From assembly GCA_038251595.1 (NCBI GenBank), contig JBBSBC010000199.1:1-6821 (forward strand): 6,821 nt of DNA, read 5' to 3'. The position numbers were made by a program, and so were the translations under genes. The first letter of the stretch is position 1. Each line of letters opens with the position of its first letter. The stretch is from JADLCX01 sp038251595 (lineage in GTDB: Bacteria > Planctomycetota > Phycisphaerae > Phycisphaerales > UBA1924). Under the pieces are notes generated by a model. It was not told the DNA's origin. It searched no databases and worked only from the letters and a program-made list of their open reading frames with translations. This document shows, in pieces, positions 1 through 5,587 of this stretch.

Positions 1-396
1 CGCTGGGGTGTGCAGGCTGAGGATCTGGAAGAGATTGCCCGCAAGAACCTGGACACGTATGCGCCTGAGCTGAATGTGCAGCTTGTTGAGAGCAAGGAAG
101 GCGGCAAGGCCGCGCTGGTGAATGAGCAGGATGGGTATGACGCGGCAAGGTTGTTGCTCAGCCGTCTGCACGCCAAGCTTGCCCCCGAACTCGGGGGTGA
201 TTTTTATGTGGCCACACCGGCGCGAGACATGTTCATCGCCATGACACCCAACCCCGAGCCGTTCATCGATCGATTGAAGGGGCGCGTGGCCCAGGACTAT
301 CGCCGTCTTCCGTATCCGATCACCAAGGATCTGTTCTACGTCACGCGCGATGGCGTCGCGGGCACGGAGATCGGCGGCGCGGCGGAAGCGGCATGA
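1..396 (+). CDS. DUF1444 (YtpP-type) family protein, 5' truncated
   Basis: This is the C-terminal 131 residues of a gene that starts before the window. The frame is open from base 1 (Arg-Trp-Gly-Val-Gln) and ends at TGA 394-396. The GTG at position 10 lies inside the conserved stretch Trp-x(3-4)-Glu-Asp-Leu...Ala-x-x-Asn-Leu, so it is not the true start. The remainder fits the DUF1444 pattern: a segment with Tyr-Asp-Ala-Ala-Arg-Leu-Leu-Leu, then an Ala-Thr-Pro-Ala-Arg-Asp segment near position 220, then Leu-Pro-Tyr-Pro-Ile-Thr-Lys-Asp-Leu-Phe before a Val-x-x-Asp-Gly end. Family members are usually about 250-280 residues, so roughly half is missing through the window edge, not through mutation. 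No signal peptide or membrane segment is visible here. The biochemical function of the family is not established. The next gene starts 22 nt downstream on the same strand, so co-transcription is likely. Confidence 0.8.
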   Translation, partial: RWGVQAEDLEEIARKNLDTYAPELNVQLVESKEGGKAALVNEQDGYDAARLLLSRLHAKLAPELGGDFYVATPARDMFIAMTPNPEPFIDRLKGRVAQDYRRLPYPITKDLFYVTRDGVAGTEIGGAAEAA

Positions 397-418
397 AACC
401 CCGACCTACCCTGACGCC

Positions 419-1072
419 GTGATTCTGCTGATCGACAACTACGACTCATTCACGTACAACCTTGTGCAGAGGCTGGGCGAGATCGATCCGTGCATAGATC
501 TTCGCGTGGTGCGCAATGACCAGATCACGGCGGATGAGGCCGCGAAGATGGGGCCATCGCACATCATCATCTCTCCCGGCCCATGCACACCCAAGGAAGC
601 GGGCGTTTCAAGCGAGATCATCCGGCGCTTTGCCGGTCGGGTGCCGGTGCTGGGTGTCTGTCTGGGGCATCAGTGCATCGGCGACATGCACGGCATGACG
701 GTGACGCGGCACGCAGTTCCGATGCACGGCAAAACCAGCCGAATCATGCACGACAATCAGGGCGTCTTCGCGGGCCTCTCAAACCCGTTTGTCGCAACGC
801 GCTACCACTCGCTCGTGGTGCTTGCCGAGTCGATTCCCGAGCCTGAACGTGATGGATCGAGGTGGACGGTCAGCGCGTGGACCGATGAACCGGTCGATGT
901 TGCCAACCCATCGGGTTTGACCAGGCGGGTGGTGATGGGGCTGAGGCGAGTATGGGGAAGCGGGGTGGAGGCGAACGCGTTGCTCGAGGGTGTGCAGTTT
1001 CACCCGGAGAGCTTTCTGACCCTCGAAGGGCCACGGCTGCTGCAAAACTTTCTGGAGAGCAAGGCGGGATGA
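419..1072 (+). CDS. trpG: Class I glutamine amidotransferase, anthranilate/aminodeoxychorismate synthase component II (TrpG/PabA family)
   Basis: A 217-residue glutamine amidotransferase subunit. In this family it hydrolyses glutamine and passes ammonia to a TrpE or PabB partner, giving anthranilate (tryptophan) or aminodeoxychorismate (folate); it is cytoplasmic. The N-terminus Ile-Leu-Leu-Ile-Asp-Asn-Tyr-Asp-Ser-Phe-Thr is the family hallmark and sets the start at GTG 419. An ATG at 350 would add 23 low-complexity Arg/Ala residues and overlap the previous gene. Ser-Pro-Gly-Pro is at 52-55, the nucleophile Cys81 is in GVCLGHQ, His-Gly-Lys-Thr-Ser is at 103-107, Tyr-His-Ser-Leu is at 129-132, and catalytic His195 and Glu197 are in FHPES. 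All catalytic residues are present. Two short insertions are seen relative to common TrpG proteins, around residues 155-171 and 178-188. No clear Shine-Dalgarno precedes the GTG, so coupling to the upstream gene is possible. No trpE or pabB is in view, so tryptophan versus folate use cannot be decided; it may serve both. The symbol is tentative. Confidence 0.93.
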   Translation: MILLIDNYDSFTYNLVQRLGEIDPCIDLRVVRNDQITADEAAKMGPSHIIISPGPCTPKEAGVSSEIIRRFAGRVPVLGVCLGHQCIGDMHGMTVTRHAVPMHGKTSRIMHDNQGVFAGLSNPFVATRYHSLVVLAESIPEPERDGSRWTVSAWTDEPVDVANPSGLTRRVVMGLRRVWGSGVEANALLEGVQFHPESFLTLEGPRLLQNFLESKAG

Positions 1073-1123
1073 ACCATCGAGCTGGCCTGCCGATGAAGAT
1101 CGAGGTCGATAGACTCTGTTCCC

Positions 1124-1567
1124 ATGATTCACCCATCGCCGACATCACCGATCGCCCCCACACTTGCCCGCGGCATCCTGACCGAGGTCGTCGCGGCCAC
1201 GAGCACCAAGCCGGGCCATGTGGTGATCGAGTTTCCCAACACCAGCTATGAGTTGCACCTGATCCCGAATGGTGCGATTGCAGCCCTGGTGGGCAAGCGG
1301 ATCATCGGAACGATTGATGCACAGGCGCGGCGTGTTGATGTGGTCGATACCGGTGGGAAGTATGTTGAACCGGTGTATGGGCGGCCGCGGCGCGTGCAGG
1401 GGCGAGTTGTTTCGACAGATCTGCAGACCAACACCATCACGGTGGATGCGGGAATGCCGATTCACATGAAGCTCACCGATGCGCGTCAGCTGGCCGCGAT
1501 GTTCAGCATCGGCGATCTTGTGTCAACAGATGTGCTGGATGGCGCGACGTTTACGCCGCAACGTTGA
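1124..1567 (+). CDS. Hypothetical protein, beta-rich, unknown function
   Basis: A 147-residue protein that I do not recognise. From about residue 16 it alternates hydrophobic and polar residues in short runs separated by Gly, Asn or Asp turns (for example HVVIEF, YELHLI, RRVDVVD, GRVVSTD, NTITVD), suggesting two copies or halves of a small beta-barrel. Its C-terminal half ends with a Phe-Ser-Ile-Gly-Asp-Leu-Val segment. There is no signal peptide, membrane segment or cysteine pair. The first 15 residues are Pro/Ser/Thr-rich and may be a disordered lead-in. ATG 1124 is the first start after an in-frame TGA at 1094; no good Shine-Dalgarno precedes it, so the start is only moderately supported. 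It lies 51 nt after the amidotransferase gene on the same strand. An OB-fold-like role is possible but only inferred from the strand pattern. Confidence 0.7.
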   Translation: MIHPSPTSPIAPTLARGILTEVVAATSTKPGHVVIEFPNTSYELHLIPNGAIAALVGKRIIGTIDAQARRVDVVDTGGKYVEPVYGRPRRVQGRVVSTDLQTNTITVDAGMPIHMKLTDARQLAAMFSIGDLVSTDVLDGATFTPQR

Positions 1568-1574
1568 AATGAGC

Positions 1575-1613
1575 GCACGGCGATCACGGTTTCGGTGAGT
1601 GCTTTGCTTTTTT
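1575..1613 (+). terminator. Possible terminator for the plus-strand gene at the convergent junction
   Basis: GCAC (1575-1578) and TCAC (1584-1587) can pair with the contiguous GTGAGTGC (1595-1602), giving an 8-bp stem with a 5-nt bulge and a 7-nt loop. TTTGC and six T residues (1608-1613) follow. It begins just after the stop of the 1124-1567 gene and runs into the 3' end of the convergent minus-strand gene. The bulge makes the stem weak, so this is tentative. Confidence 0.28.
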
Positions 1614-1919
1614 CCTGAGCAACTCAACCGCGATGGGCAGAGCGGAAGTAACGCCCCACTTCAGGACGGAAGCAAGTCCACGTTTACGGGGCTTGCCTTG
1701 TGCATCGGTGTGCTGAGGCTTGCGCCGACCGCGAGCCATGAGGAGCCCAAGCCCGACCGCACCGCCGGTCAACCAAGGGACGAACGACCTGGCGCGCTTC
1801 TCAAGATCATTGATGAACTGCTCGTTGCGCAGGGTTTGCTCGGCACCGAACTGCAGCATGGCCGCCTTGGTCTCGGCGACGGTTGGGCGCGAACCCTGCT
1901 CATCGTGCGCGGTGGTCAT
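1584..1919 (-). CDS. Small membrane-associated protein of unknown family, third gene of a yqjDEK-like cassette
   Basis: A 111-residue protein. ATG 1919 is chosen because AGGGAGG (complement of 1928-1934) sits 8 nt upstream and because it overlaps the stop of the preceding gene as ATGA. Residues 1-40 are polar and helical (Glu/Gln/Asn-rich, ending Ile-Asn-Asp-Leu-Glu-Lys-Arg). A hydrophobic stretch follows at about 46-61 (FVPWLTGGAVGLGLLM). Then comes a basic loop rich in Arg, Lys and Pro (63-80) and a second weaker hydrophobic helix at about 82-100, ending in Lys-rich residues. It may cross or lie on the inner membrane. The position matches yqjK in enterobacterial yqjD-yqjE-yqjK clusters, but I see no convincing sequence match to YqjK. 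A link to stress or stationary-phase membrane functions is inferred only from the neighbours. Confidence 0.8.
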   Translation of the reverse strand: MTTAHDEQGSRPTVAETKAAMLQFGAEQTLRNEQFINDLEKRARSFVPWLTGGAVGLGLLMARGRRKPQHTDAQGKPRKRGLASVLKWGVTSALPIAVELLRKKAKHSPKP

Positions 1920-2167
1920 CGGTTCAACCTCCCTGCGAGCCAGAGCAATCCGCCCGCAAGAGCGAGAGTGATCGCGCCCGTGATGGCGGATGCCCAAGCC
2001 GGACCCAGTTGTGCGTCGATTCCCAGCCAGCAGCCCGCCAGCAGGCCGACCGAGCCGACCAGCAAGAGGACGCCCGCGACGAGCATGAGTGCGACGCTCC
2101 GGCCCAGCGTGGACGCGACTTTCCGAAGGACACGACCTTCGGCTTCGAGAAGGTCGGCCACGCGCAC
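1916..2167 (-). CDS. YqjE-like / holin superfamily III-like two-helix membrane protein
   Basis: Eighty-three residues from the GTG at 2167. An N-terminal amphipathic helix (ADLLEAEGRVLRKVAS) is followed by two transmembrane segments, about 25-46 (ALMLVAGVLLLVGSVGLLAG) and 57-78 (AWASAITGAITLALAGGLLW), with a short Gly/Asp-containing turn between. This is the layout of YqjE/DUF1469 and actinobacterial Holin-X-type proteins, which are small inner-membrane proteins of poorly known role. The DUF883 gene upstream supports the call. The start is uncertain. No Shine-Dalgarno precedes GTG 2167, whereas a CTG in frame at 2191 has GGAG 7 nt upstream and would add eight residues (Lys-Ser-Ile-Thr-Glu-Leu-Ile after the start) that extend the helix. 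An in-frame stop at 2213-2215 limits any further extension. The gene ends in an ATGA overlap with the next gene, indicating translational coupling. Confidence 0.8.
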   Translation of the reverse strand: MRVADLLEAEGRVLRKVASTLGRSVALMLVAGVLLLVGSVGLLAGCWLGIDAQLGPAWASAITGAITLALAGGLLWLAGRLNR

Positions 2168-2198
2168 GATAAGTTCGGTGATCGATTTCAGATCAGTT

Positions 2199-2202
2199 CT
2201 CC
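2199..2202 (-). promoter_or_regulatory. Ribosome-binding site suggesting a CTG start at 2191
   Basis: The complement reads GGAG, 7 nt before an in-frame CTG (complement of 2189-2191) of the YqjE-like gene. No ATG, GTG or TTG occurs in frame between the upstream stop at 2213-2215 and GTG 2167. This is the only Shine-Dalgarno-like site near the start of this gene. Confidence 0.4.
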
Positions 2203-2235
2203 GGCGAAAACATCAATGCGCACCACGAGCGGACA

Positions 2236-2625
2236 TCAATCACGCGAGCGGATCAACGCTCCGAGAAGCACGCCGACGCCAAAGGCGATACCGACGGCCA
2301 TCAAGGGGTTGTCCTCGATCTTTCGCTCCACGTTGCGTGCTGCCAGCTTGGTCTGATCGCCCGCAGTCTGGATGGCATCTTGCGCGGTTCCGCGCGCGCT
2401 TTCATAAGCGTTACCGACGCGCTCCTTGGCGGAGTCGTAGATATTCCCCGCACGATCCTTGACCTGCGACGCGCCGGTGCGAGCGGCAGCTGCTGCGTGA
2501 CGCGCGGCATCGGCGGCGGTCTCCTTCATCTTGCGCAGGTCTTCGCCTATCGCGTTGACCTCTTCACGCAATGGATTGTCAAAGTTGGCCGCTGCGGCCG
2601 AGTTTCCGGGTTTGACTTCGTTCAT
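2236..2625 (-). CDS. DUF883 / YqjD-ElaB-like C-tail-anchored membrane protein
   Basis: A 129-residue protein starting at ATG 2625, with AAGGAG (complement of 2633-2638) 7 nt upstream. Residues 15-100 form a long Ala-, Glu-, Lys- and Asp-rich amphipathic helix or coiled coil, including repeats of the type Ala-Lys-Glu-Arg-Val-Gly-Asn-Ala-Tyr-Glu-Ser-Ala (about 58-85). A single C-terminal hydrophobic helix at 108-125 (MAVGIAFGVGVLLGALI) is preceded by Glu-Asp-Asn-Pro-Leu and ends in Arg-Ser-Arg-Asp. The Glu-Asn-Pro-x-x-Ala-Val-Gly-Ile motif before the tail helix is the signature of DUF883. E. coli YqjD and ElaB are known to be inner-membrane tail-anchored proteins that bind ribosomes in stationary phase; a similar role here is inference. 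The Ala-rich repeats also resemble LEA or apolipoprotein-like helices. It is the first gene of the cassette, with a promoter candidate about 80 nt upstream. Longer starts upstream of 2625 have no coding character. Confidence 0.87.
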   Translation of the reverse strand: MNEVKPGNSAAAANFDNPLREEVNAIGEDLRKMKETAADAARHAAAAARTGASQVKDRAGNIYDSAKERVGNAYESARGTAQDAIQTAGDQTKLAARNVERKIEDNPLMAVGIAFGVGVLLGALIRSRD

Positions 2626-2703
2626 GGGCGTTCTCCTTGGAGGGTGAAGTCGGACAGAACGCGGCGATGACGACGTACGCCGTGGTCCTCCCGATTGCAC
2701 GGA

Positions 2704-2731
2704 ACTATATCCGCCCACCAAGCGATGAAAA
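2704..2731 (-). promoter_or_regulatory. Candidate sigma70-type promoter for the DUF883 cassette
   Basis: On the minus strand TTTTCA (complement of 2726-2731) and TATAGT (complement of 2704-2709) are separated by 16 nt, matching 4 of 6 and 5 of 6 positions of the -35 and -10 consensus. The site is in a locally A/T-richer part of the gap between the DUF883 gene and the VIT/VWA gene. It would give a leader of roughly 70 nt. The rest of the gap (2626-2860) shows no gene and no convincing terminator for the upstream operon. Confidence 0.4.
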
Positions 2732-2860
2732 TTGCTTAATCTCCGAGCCAGAGGGGCGCTTGGCGTACAGGCGGGTTTCGTCGGTGACGCATGCAGCCGA
2801 CCATCAAGCTCAATGAGATGAACAAGGGCAGCGTGGAAGCAACACGAGCTATCTGGCCGA

Positions 2861-5023
2861 TCATCGTTCGCCTGCTCGTCCCCCAACCCAGGTCTCATAA
2901 CGCACGCCTTCGGGCCTCGGCACCGGTACGGCGATGGTGGTTCCGTGGCTGCCTTCGGTGATACGCGATGAATCAACCGCGAGAAATGCGGTGAACTCGC
3001 TCATCAAGCCATGCTGCAGCGCTATTGATCTGATCTCGGCTCCAAGCTGCCGAGCCTCGGGGAGGATGCTCCAATCCGAGTAGGCCCCGATCTTCTGTCT
3101 CGCCCACACCTTCTCGATCGCATGCGCGGCCAGATCACCCTCGGCACGCGCAACCTCGACATTGATTGTGCGCTCCGAACCGCCCGCATCGGCGTGGATG
3201 CGGATCGACTCGGGAAGTTGCCCGTTGTAGCGGCCGCTCAGGACCACGGGCCGACCAACGAAGAGATCGGGCAGTCGTGCGGCGGCATCGACGCCGGGCA
3301 CACCGGTGCCGGGGAAAAGTTCGCTGGCGTTGAGGCCGTTCCAATCGATGGCGATGTTGGTGAGCGCTGGCCTGCTGGCCGCGGCAAAGAACGATCGCAT
3401 GACCATCGCACCATCATCGCGAAGGCCCAGATAGGCGACCGCGCCGCGCCCCATCTTGGCCATGCGATCCATGAGGAAGCGGTTGGGCGATGACCCGACG
3501 CCAAAGCTGAAGACGCGCGACTCCCCGATCAAGCGGTGCTGCTCGGCAAGAATGTGCGATTCATTGCCGATGTAGCCATCGGTCAGGAAGACGACAAATC
3601 GCATGCGCTCGGGATCGTGTTTGAAGGCGAGCGCGGCACGGATGCCCTCAATCATGATCGTTCCGCCCTCACTGGTGAGGGCATCCACATAGCTCTTTGC
3701 TTGCAGAATGTTCTGATTGGTCGCTGCGATCGGATGATCGCCGAGGGTCGAGGCGGTATCGCTGAACCGCACGATCTGAAAGGTGTCGGCAGGCTGCATG
3801 GTGTCGAGGGCAGCGCGGATGGCGGCCTTGGCCTGTGTCAGCGGCTCGCCCATCATGCTGCCGGAACAATCGAGAACGAAGACCAACTCCAGCGGCTGGC
3901 GAGGCAGATCGGCGAGATTGTCGGGCGGCACAAGCGTGAGGGTGAAGTAGCCACCATCGGGCGTCTGCTGCGCGATCAGCGAAGACTTGACATCCGCACC
4001 CGCGAGCTTGTAACGAAGTACGAAATCTTTGTTTGGCACCGCATCGGCCGCGCTGATGCGAACCCGAGCACGATCGGCACTCCGACGCTCGGTCTCGATG
4101 GTATGGCTTGTGCAGGCAATCTCTTCTATACCAACACCCGCGTTCAGATCGACGGTGAGCGAGAGGTCGTGCCCGCTGCGCTCGCCGGGTTTGAGGTAAG
4201 CCACGCTGGTCTGCTGCCCGCTTGATCCGGCCTGTCCGCGCGGCTCGGCACCGATACCCTCGGCGAAGCCCGGCGGATTGAACCTCGGGCCGACGACCAT
4301 GGGAAAGACAAACTCATACCAGTTGTCACGGCAACTGAGCGTATGAAAGTAGCGAATGTTCACATCGATGCTCTTGCCCGGCTCAATATTGGCGACGCTC
4401 TGCGTAAAGACATTGGGCCGCTCCTGAGTGAGCAGGCTCGCAACATACCCCTGCGAGCGGGCTTCCTGATAGATCTTCTCGGCCTCCTGTCGATCGCGGA
4501 TCAGGCCGCGAATATGGCGATCGCCGATGCTCATCACAAACTCACTTACCGCGGCGTTCTCGGGCAGTGGAAAGATGTAGACCGCCTCGATCTTGCCCGC
4601 AAACGGGTTGACGAACCGCTGCGTGACATCAACGGCGGCGATGGTTGAGATGATGGAGGCATGAACATCGGTGTGCTGGAGGGGCACGGGCACGGGCTGG
4701 TCATCGACCCGGGTCATCATCGAGCCCGAGCGGGGAGCCTCATCGTTCGGATGCGCGGGCGCAGCGCGCTGGTCATCGGTGCGTGCGATGACCCAGAGCT
4801 CTTCATCAAGCGATGGGCGCGTGCCGGGTACGCAAGGCTGAGCCTGGCCACCGTCATTCTTGGTCAGGCCGTAGGGCGATGCGGCGGCGGGCGTCCCGGT
4901 TGGTCCCTGTCTGATCTGGTACGCACTGGTCGAGCCGCACCCATGCAGCACGGACACAATGCCCATTGATATGATCGCTCCGCCTGCCAACAACCCAAAA
5001 ACCAAGTTCTTAGTATTCCTCAC
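2861..5023 (-). CDS. Exported VIT and von Willebrand factor A domain protein
   Basis: A 720-residue protein starting at GTG 5023, with AAGGGAG (complement of 5031-5037) 7 nt upstream. Residues 6-27 form a signal or anchor helix ending Val-Leu-His-Gly-Cys29, possibly a lipobox but with an unusual His at -2. A Pro/Gly/Asp-rich linker of about 80 residues follows. A VIT (vault/inter-alpha-trypsin) domain spans about 112-245, with Asp-Val-Thr-Gln-Arg-Phe-Val-Asn-Pro near 132-140, Tyr-Ile-Phe-Pro-Leu-Pro at 149-154 and Asn-Ile-Glu-Pro-Gly-Lys at 212-217. A VWA domain spans about 378-555 with a complete metal-binding MIDAS: Asp385-x-Ser387-x-Ser389, Thr455 and Asp482. The C-terminal region (640-685) carries the Ile-Arg-Ser-Ile-Ala-Leu-Gln-His-Gly-Leu...Thr-Ala-Phe-Leu-Ala-Val pattern typical of VIT/VWA proteins. 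No LPXTG sortase signal or C-terminal membrane helix is seen. It starts 3 nt after the cohesin-like gene ends. It is likely a surface or periplasmic metal-dependent protein-binding factor; its ligand is unknown. Confidence 0.92.
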   Translation of the reverse strand: MRNTKNLVFGLLAGGAIISMGIVSVLHGCGSTSAYQIRQGPTGTPAAASPYGLTKNDGGQAQPCVPGTRPSLDEELWVIARTDDQRAAPAHPNDEAPRSGSMMTRVDDQPVPVPLQHTDVHASIISTIAAVDVTQRFVNPFAGKIEAVYIFPLPENAAVSEFVMSIGDRHIRGLIRDRQEAEKIYQEARSQGYVASLLTQERPNVFTQSVANIEPGKSIDVNIRYFHTLSCRDNWYEFVFPMVVGPRFNPPGFAEGIGAEPRGQAGSSGQQTSVAYLKPGERSGHDLSLTVDLNAGVGIEEIACTSHTIETERRSADRARVRISAADAVPNKDFVLRYKLAGADVKSSLIAQQTPDGGYFTLTLVPPDNLADLPRQPLELVFVLDCSGSMMGEPLTQAKAAIRAALDTMQPADTFQIVRFSDTASTLGDHPIAATNQNILQAKSYVDALTSEGGTIMIEGIRAALAFKHDPERMRFVVFLTDGYIGNESHILAEQHRLIGESRVFSFGVGSSPNRFLMDRMAKMGRGAVAYLGLRDDGAMVMRSFFAAASRPALTNIAIDWNGLNASELFPGTGVPGVDAAARLPDLFVGRPVVLSGRYNGQLPESIRIHADAGGSERTINVEVARAEGDLAAHAIEKVWARQKIGAYSDWSILPEARQLGAEIRSIALQHGLMSEFTAFLAVDSSRITEGSHGTTIAVPVPRPEGVRYETWVGGRAGER

Positions 5024-5026
5024 GTG

Positions 5027-5587
5027 TCAACTCCCTTTGTCATGCTGAGATGTGGTGCTTAGAACAGCAGCGTGCGCGCCGGCGATGGCCTGCCCAACCG
5101 CATTCGCCGCGATGCGGAGCGTAACTCCGAACTCTGCCTGTTGGTCTTCGCCACCTCGTATGGAAACGTGCAACCGCGCGATGCGAGTCTTGCCGGTGGG
5201 CAACGCGCTGCTGGCGTTCGTGCTGTAGGCCGCGAGGATCACGCGCCCGTTGTCGATCGTGAGTGCGGCGGGGTCGTAATACGCGGGCTGTGCAAAGGCT
5301 GCGTGCTCGCCACCCTCGATGCCCACAAGCCGCACCTCGCCACCGGCGATCGATCCATGAAACTCAACCTGCCACGCGGCGAGCGGCACCGTTCCGATCT
5401 CGATCACCACATCCACCGTGGCAAACCGTATGGACGCGGATAGAGGGGAAGGGGAAGGTGGTGCGGGTGATCGGACAGCACTCCCGACCGGGCCTTGGCC
5501 AAGCATCAGCATCAACGTGCTGGTCACCATCAAGGTCATCATAAGAAGCCAGTACGTATTATGTGAAAATGCAAGCCGCGTGCTCAT
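5027..5587 (-). CDS. Secreted or membrane-anchored cohesin-like domain protein
   Basis: A 186-residue protein from ATG 5587, with AGGAGG (complement of 5594-5599) 6 nt upstream. The start overlaps the previous stop as ATGA. Residues 12-29 are strongly hydrophobic (WLLMMTLMVTSTLMLMLG), a signal peptide or N-terminal anchor. A Pro/Ser linker follows at 37-52. Residues 53-178 read as a beta-sandwich with the cohesin order of elements: a first strand (RFATVDVVIEIG), then Pro-Leu-Ala-Ala-Trp-Gln-Val-Glu-Phe (68-76), a Tyr-Asp-Pro-Ala-Ala-Leu segment (104-109), Asn-Gly-Arg-Val-Ile-Leu-Ala-Ala-Tyr-Ser (113-122), Gly-Lys-Thr-Arg-Ile-Ala-Arg-Leu-His-Val (132-141) and a final strand near 153-160. Cohesins bind dockerins, and the gene immediately upstream encodes a dockerin-like module. 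The cohesin assignment is by reading motifs; a related beta-sandwich of the carbohydrate-binding type is the main alternative. Confidence 0.72.
   Translation of the reverse strand: MSTRLAFSHNTYWLLMMTLMVTSTLMLMLGQGPVGSAVRSPAPPSPSPLSASIRFATVDVVIEIGTVPLAAWQVEFHGSIAGGEVRLVGIEGGEHAAFAQPAYYDPAALTIDNGRVILAAYSTNASSALPTGKTRIARLHVSIRGGEDQQAEFGVTLRIAANAVGQAIAGAHAAVLSTTSQHDKGS

Noticed and set aside
350..418. ATG start at 350 for the amidotransferase
   Set aside because: It adds 23 Arg/Ala-rich residues absent from the family and overlaps the preceding gene. GTG 419 gives the canonical N-terminus.
1599..2462. Long plus-strand open frame (287 codons) opposite the DUF883 cassette
   Set aside because: Its product is rich in Arg, Pro and Ser with no recognisable domain. 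It lies antisense to three minus-strand genes that have good Shine-Dalgarno sites and membrane-protein character.
2680..2702. CCGTG...CACGG inverted repeat near the DUF883 promoter
   Set aside because: Arms of 5 bp with a 13-nt spacer are expected by chance at this base composition.
2861..2920. Sortase or other C-terminal anchoring signal in the VIT/VWA protein
   Set aside because: Some bacterial VIT/VWA proteins carry an LPXTG-type tail, but this one ends in a polar Gly/Arg stretch with no motif or hydrophobic helix.
2626..2976. N-terminal extension of the DUF883 frame to 2976
   Set aside because: The extra 117 residues look non-coding and overlap the end of the VIT/VWA gene. ATG 2625 has an AAGGAG site.
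3536..4225. Plus-strand open frame (229 codons) within the VIT/VWA gene
   Set aside because: It is antisense to the VWA and VIT region, whose motifs are clear on the other strand. This is a common artefact in G+C-rich coding DNA.
5025..5030. Exact TTGACA on the minus strand before the VIT/VWA gene, as a promoter -35
   Set aside because: No -10 hexamer lies 15-19 nt downstream. The bases fall between the Shine-Dalgarno and the start codon in a tightly packed operon.
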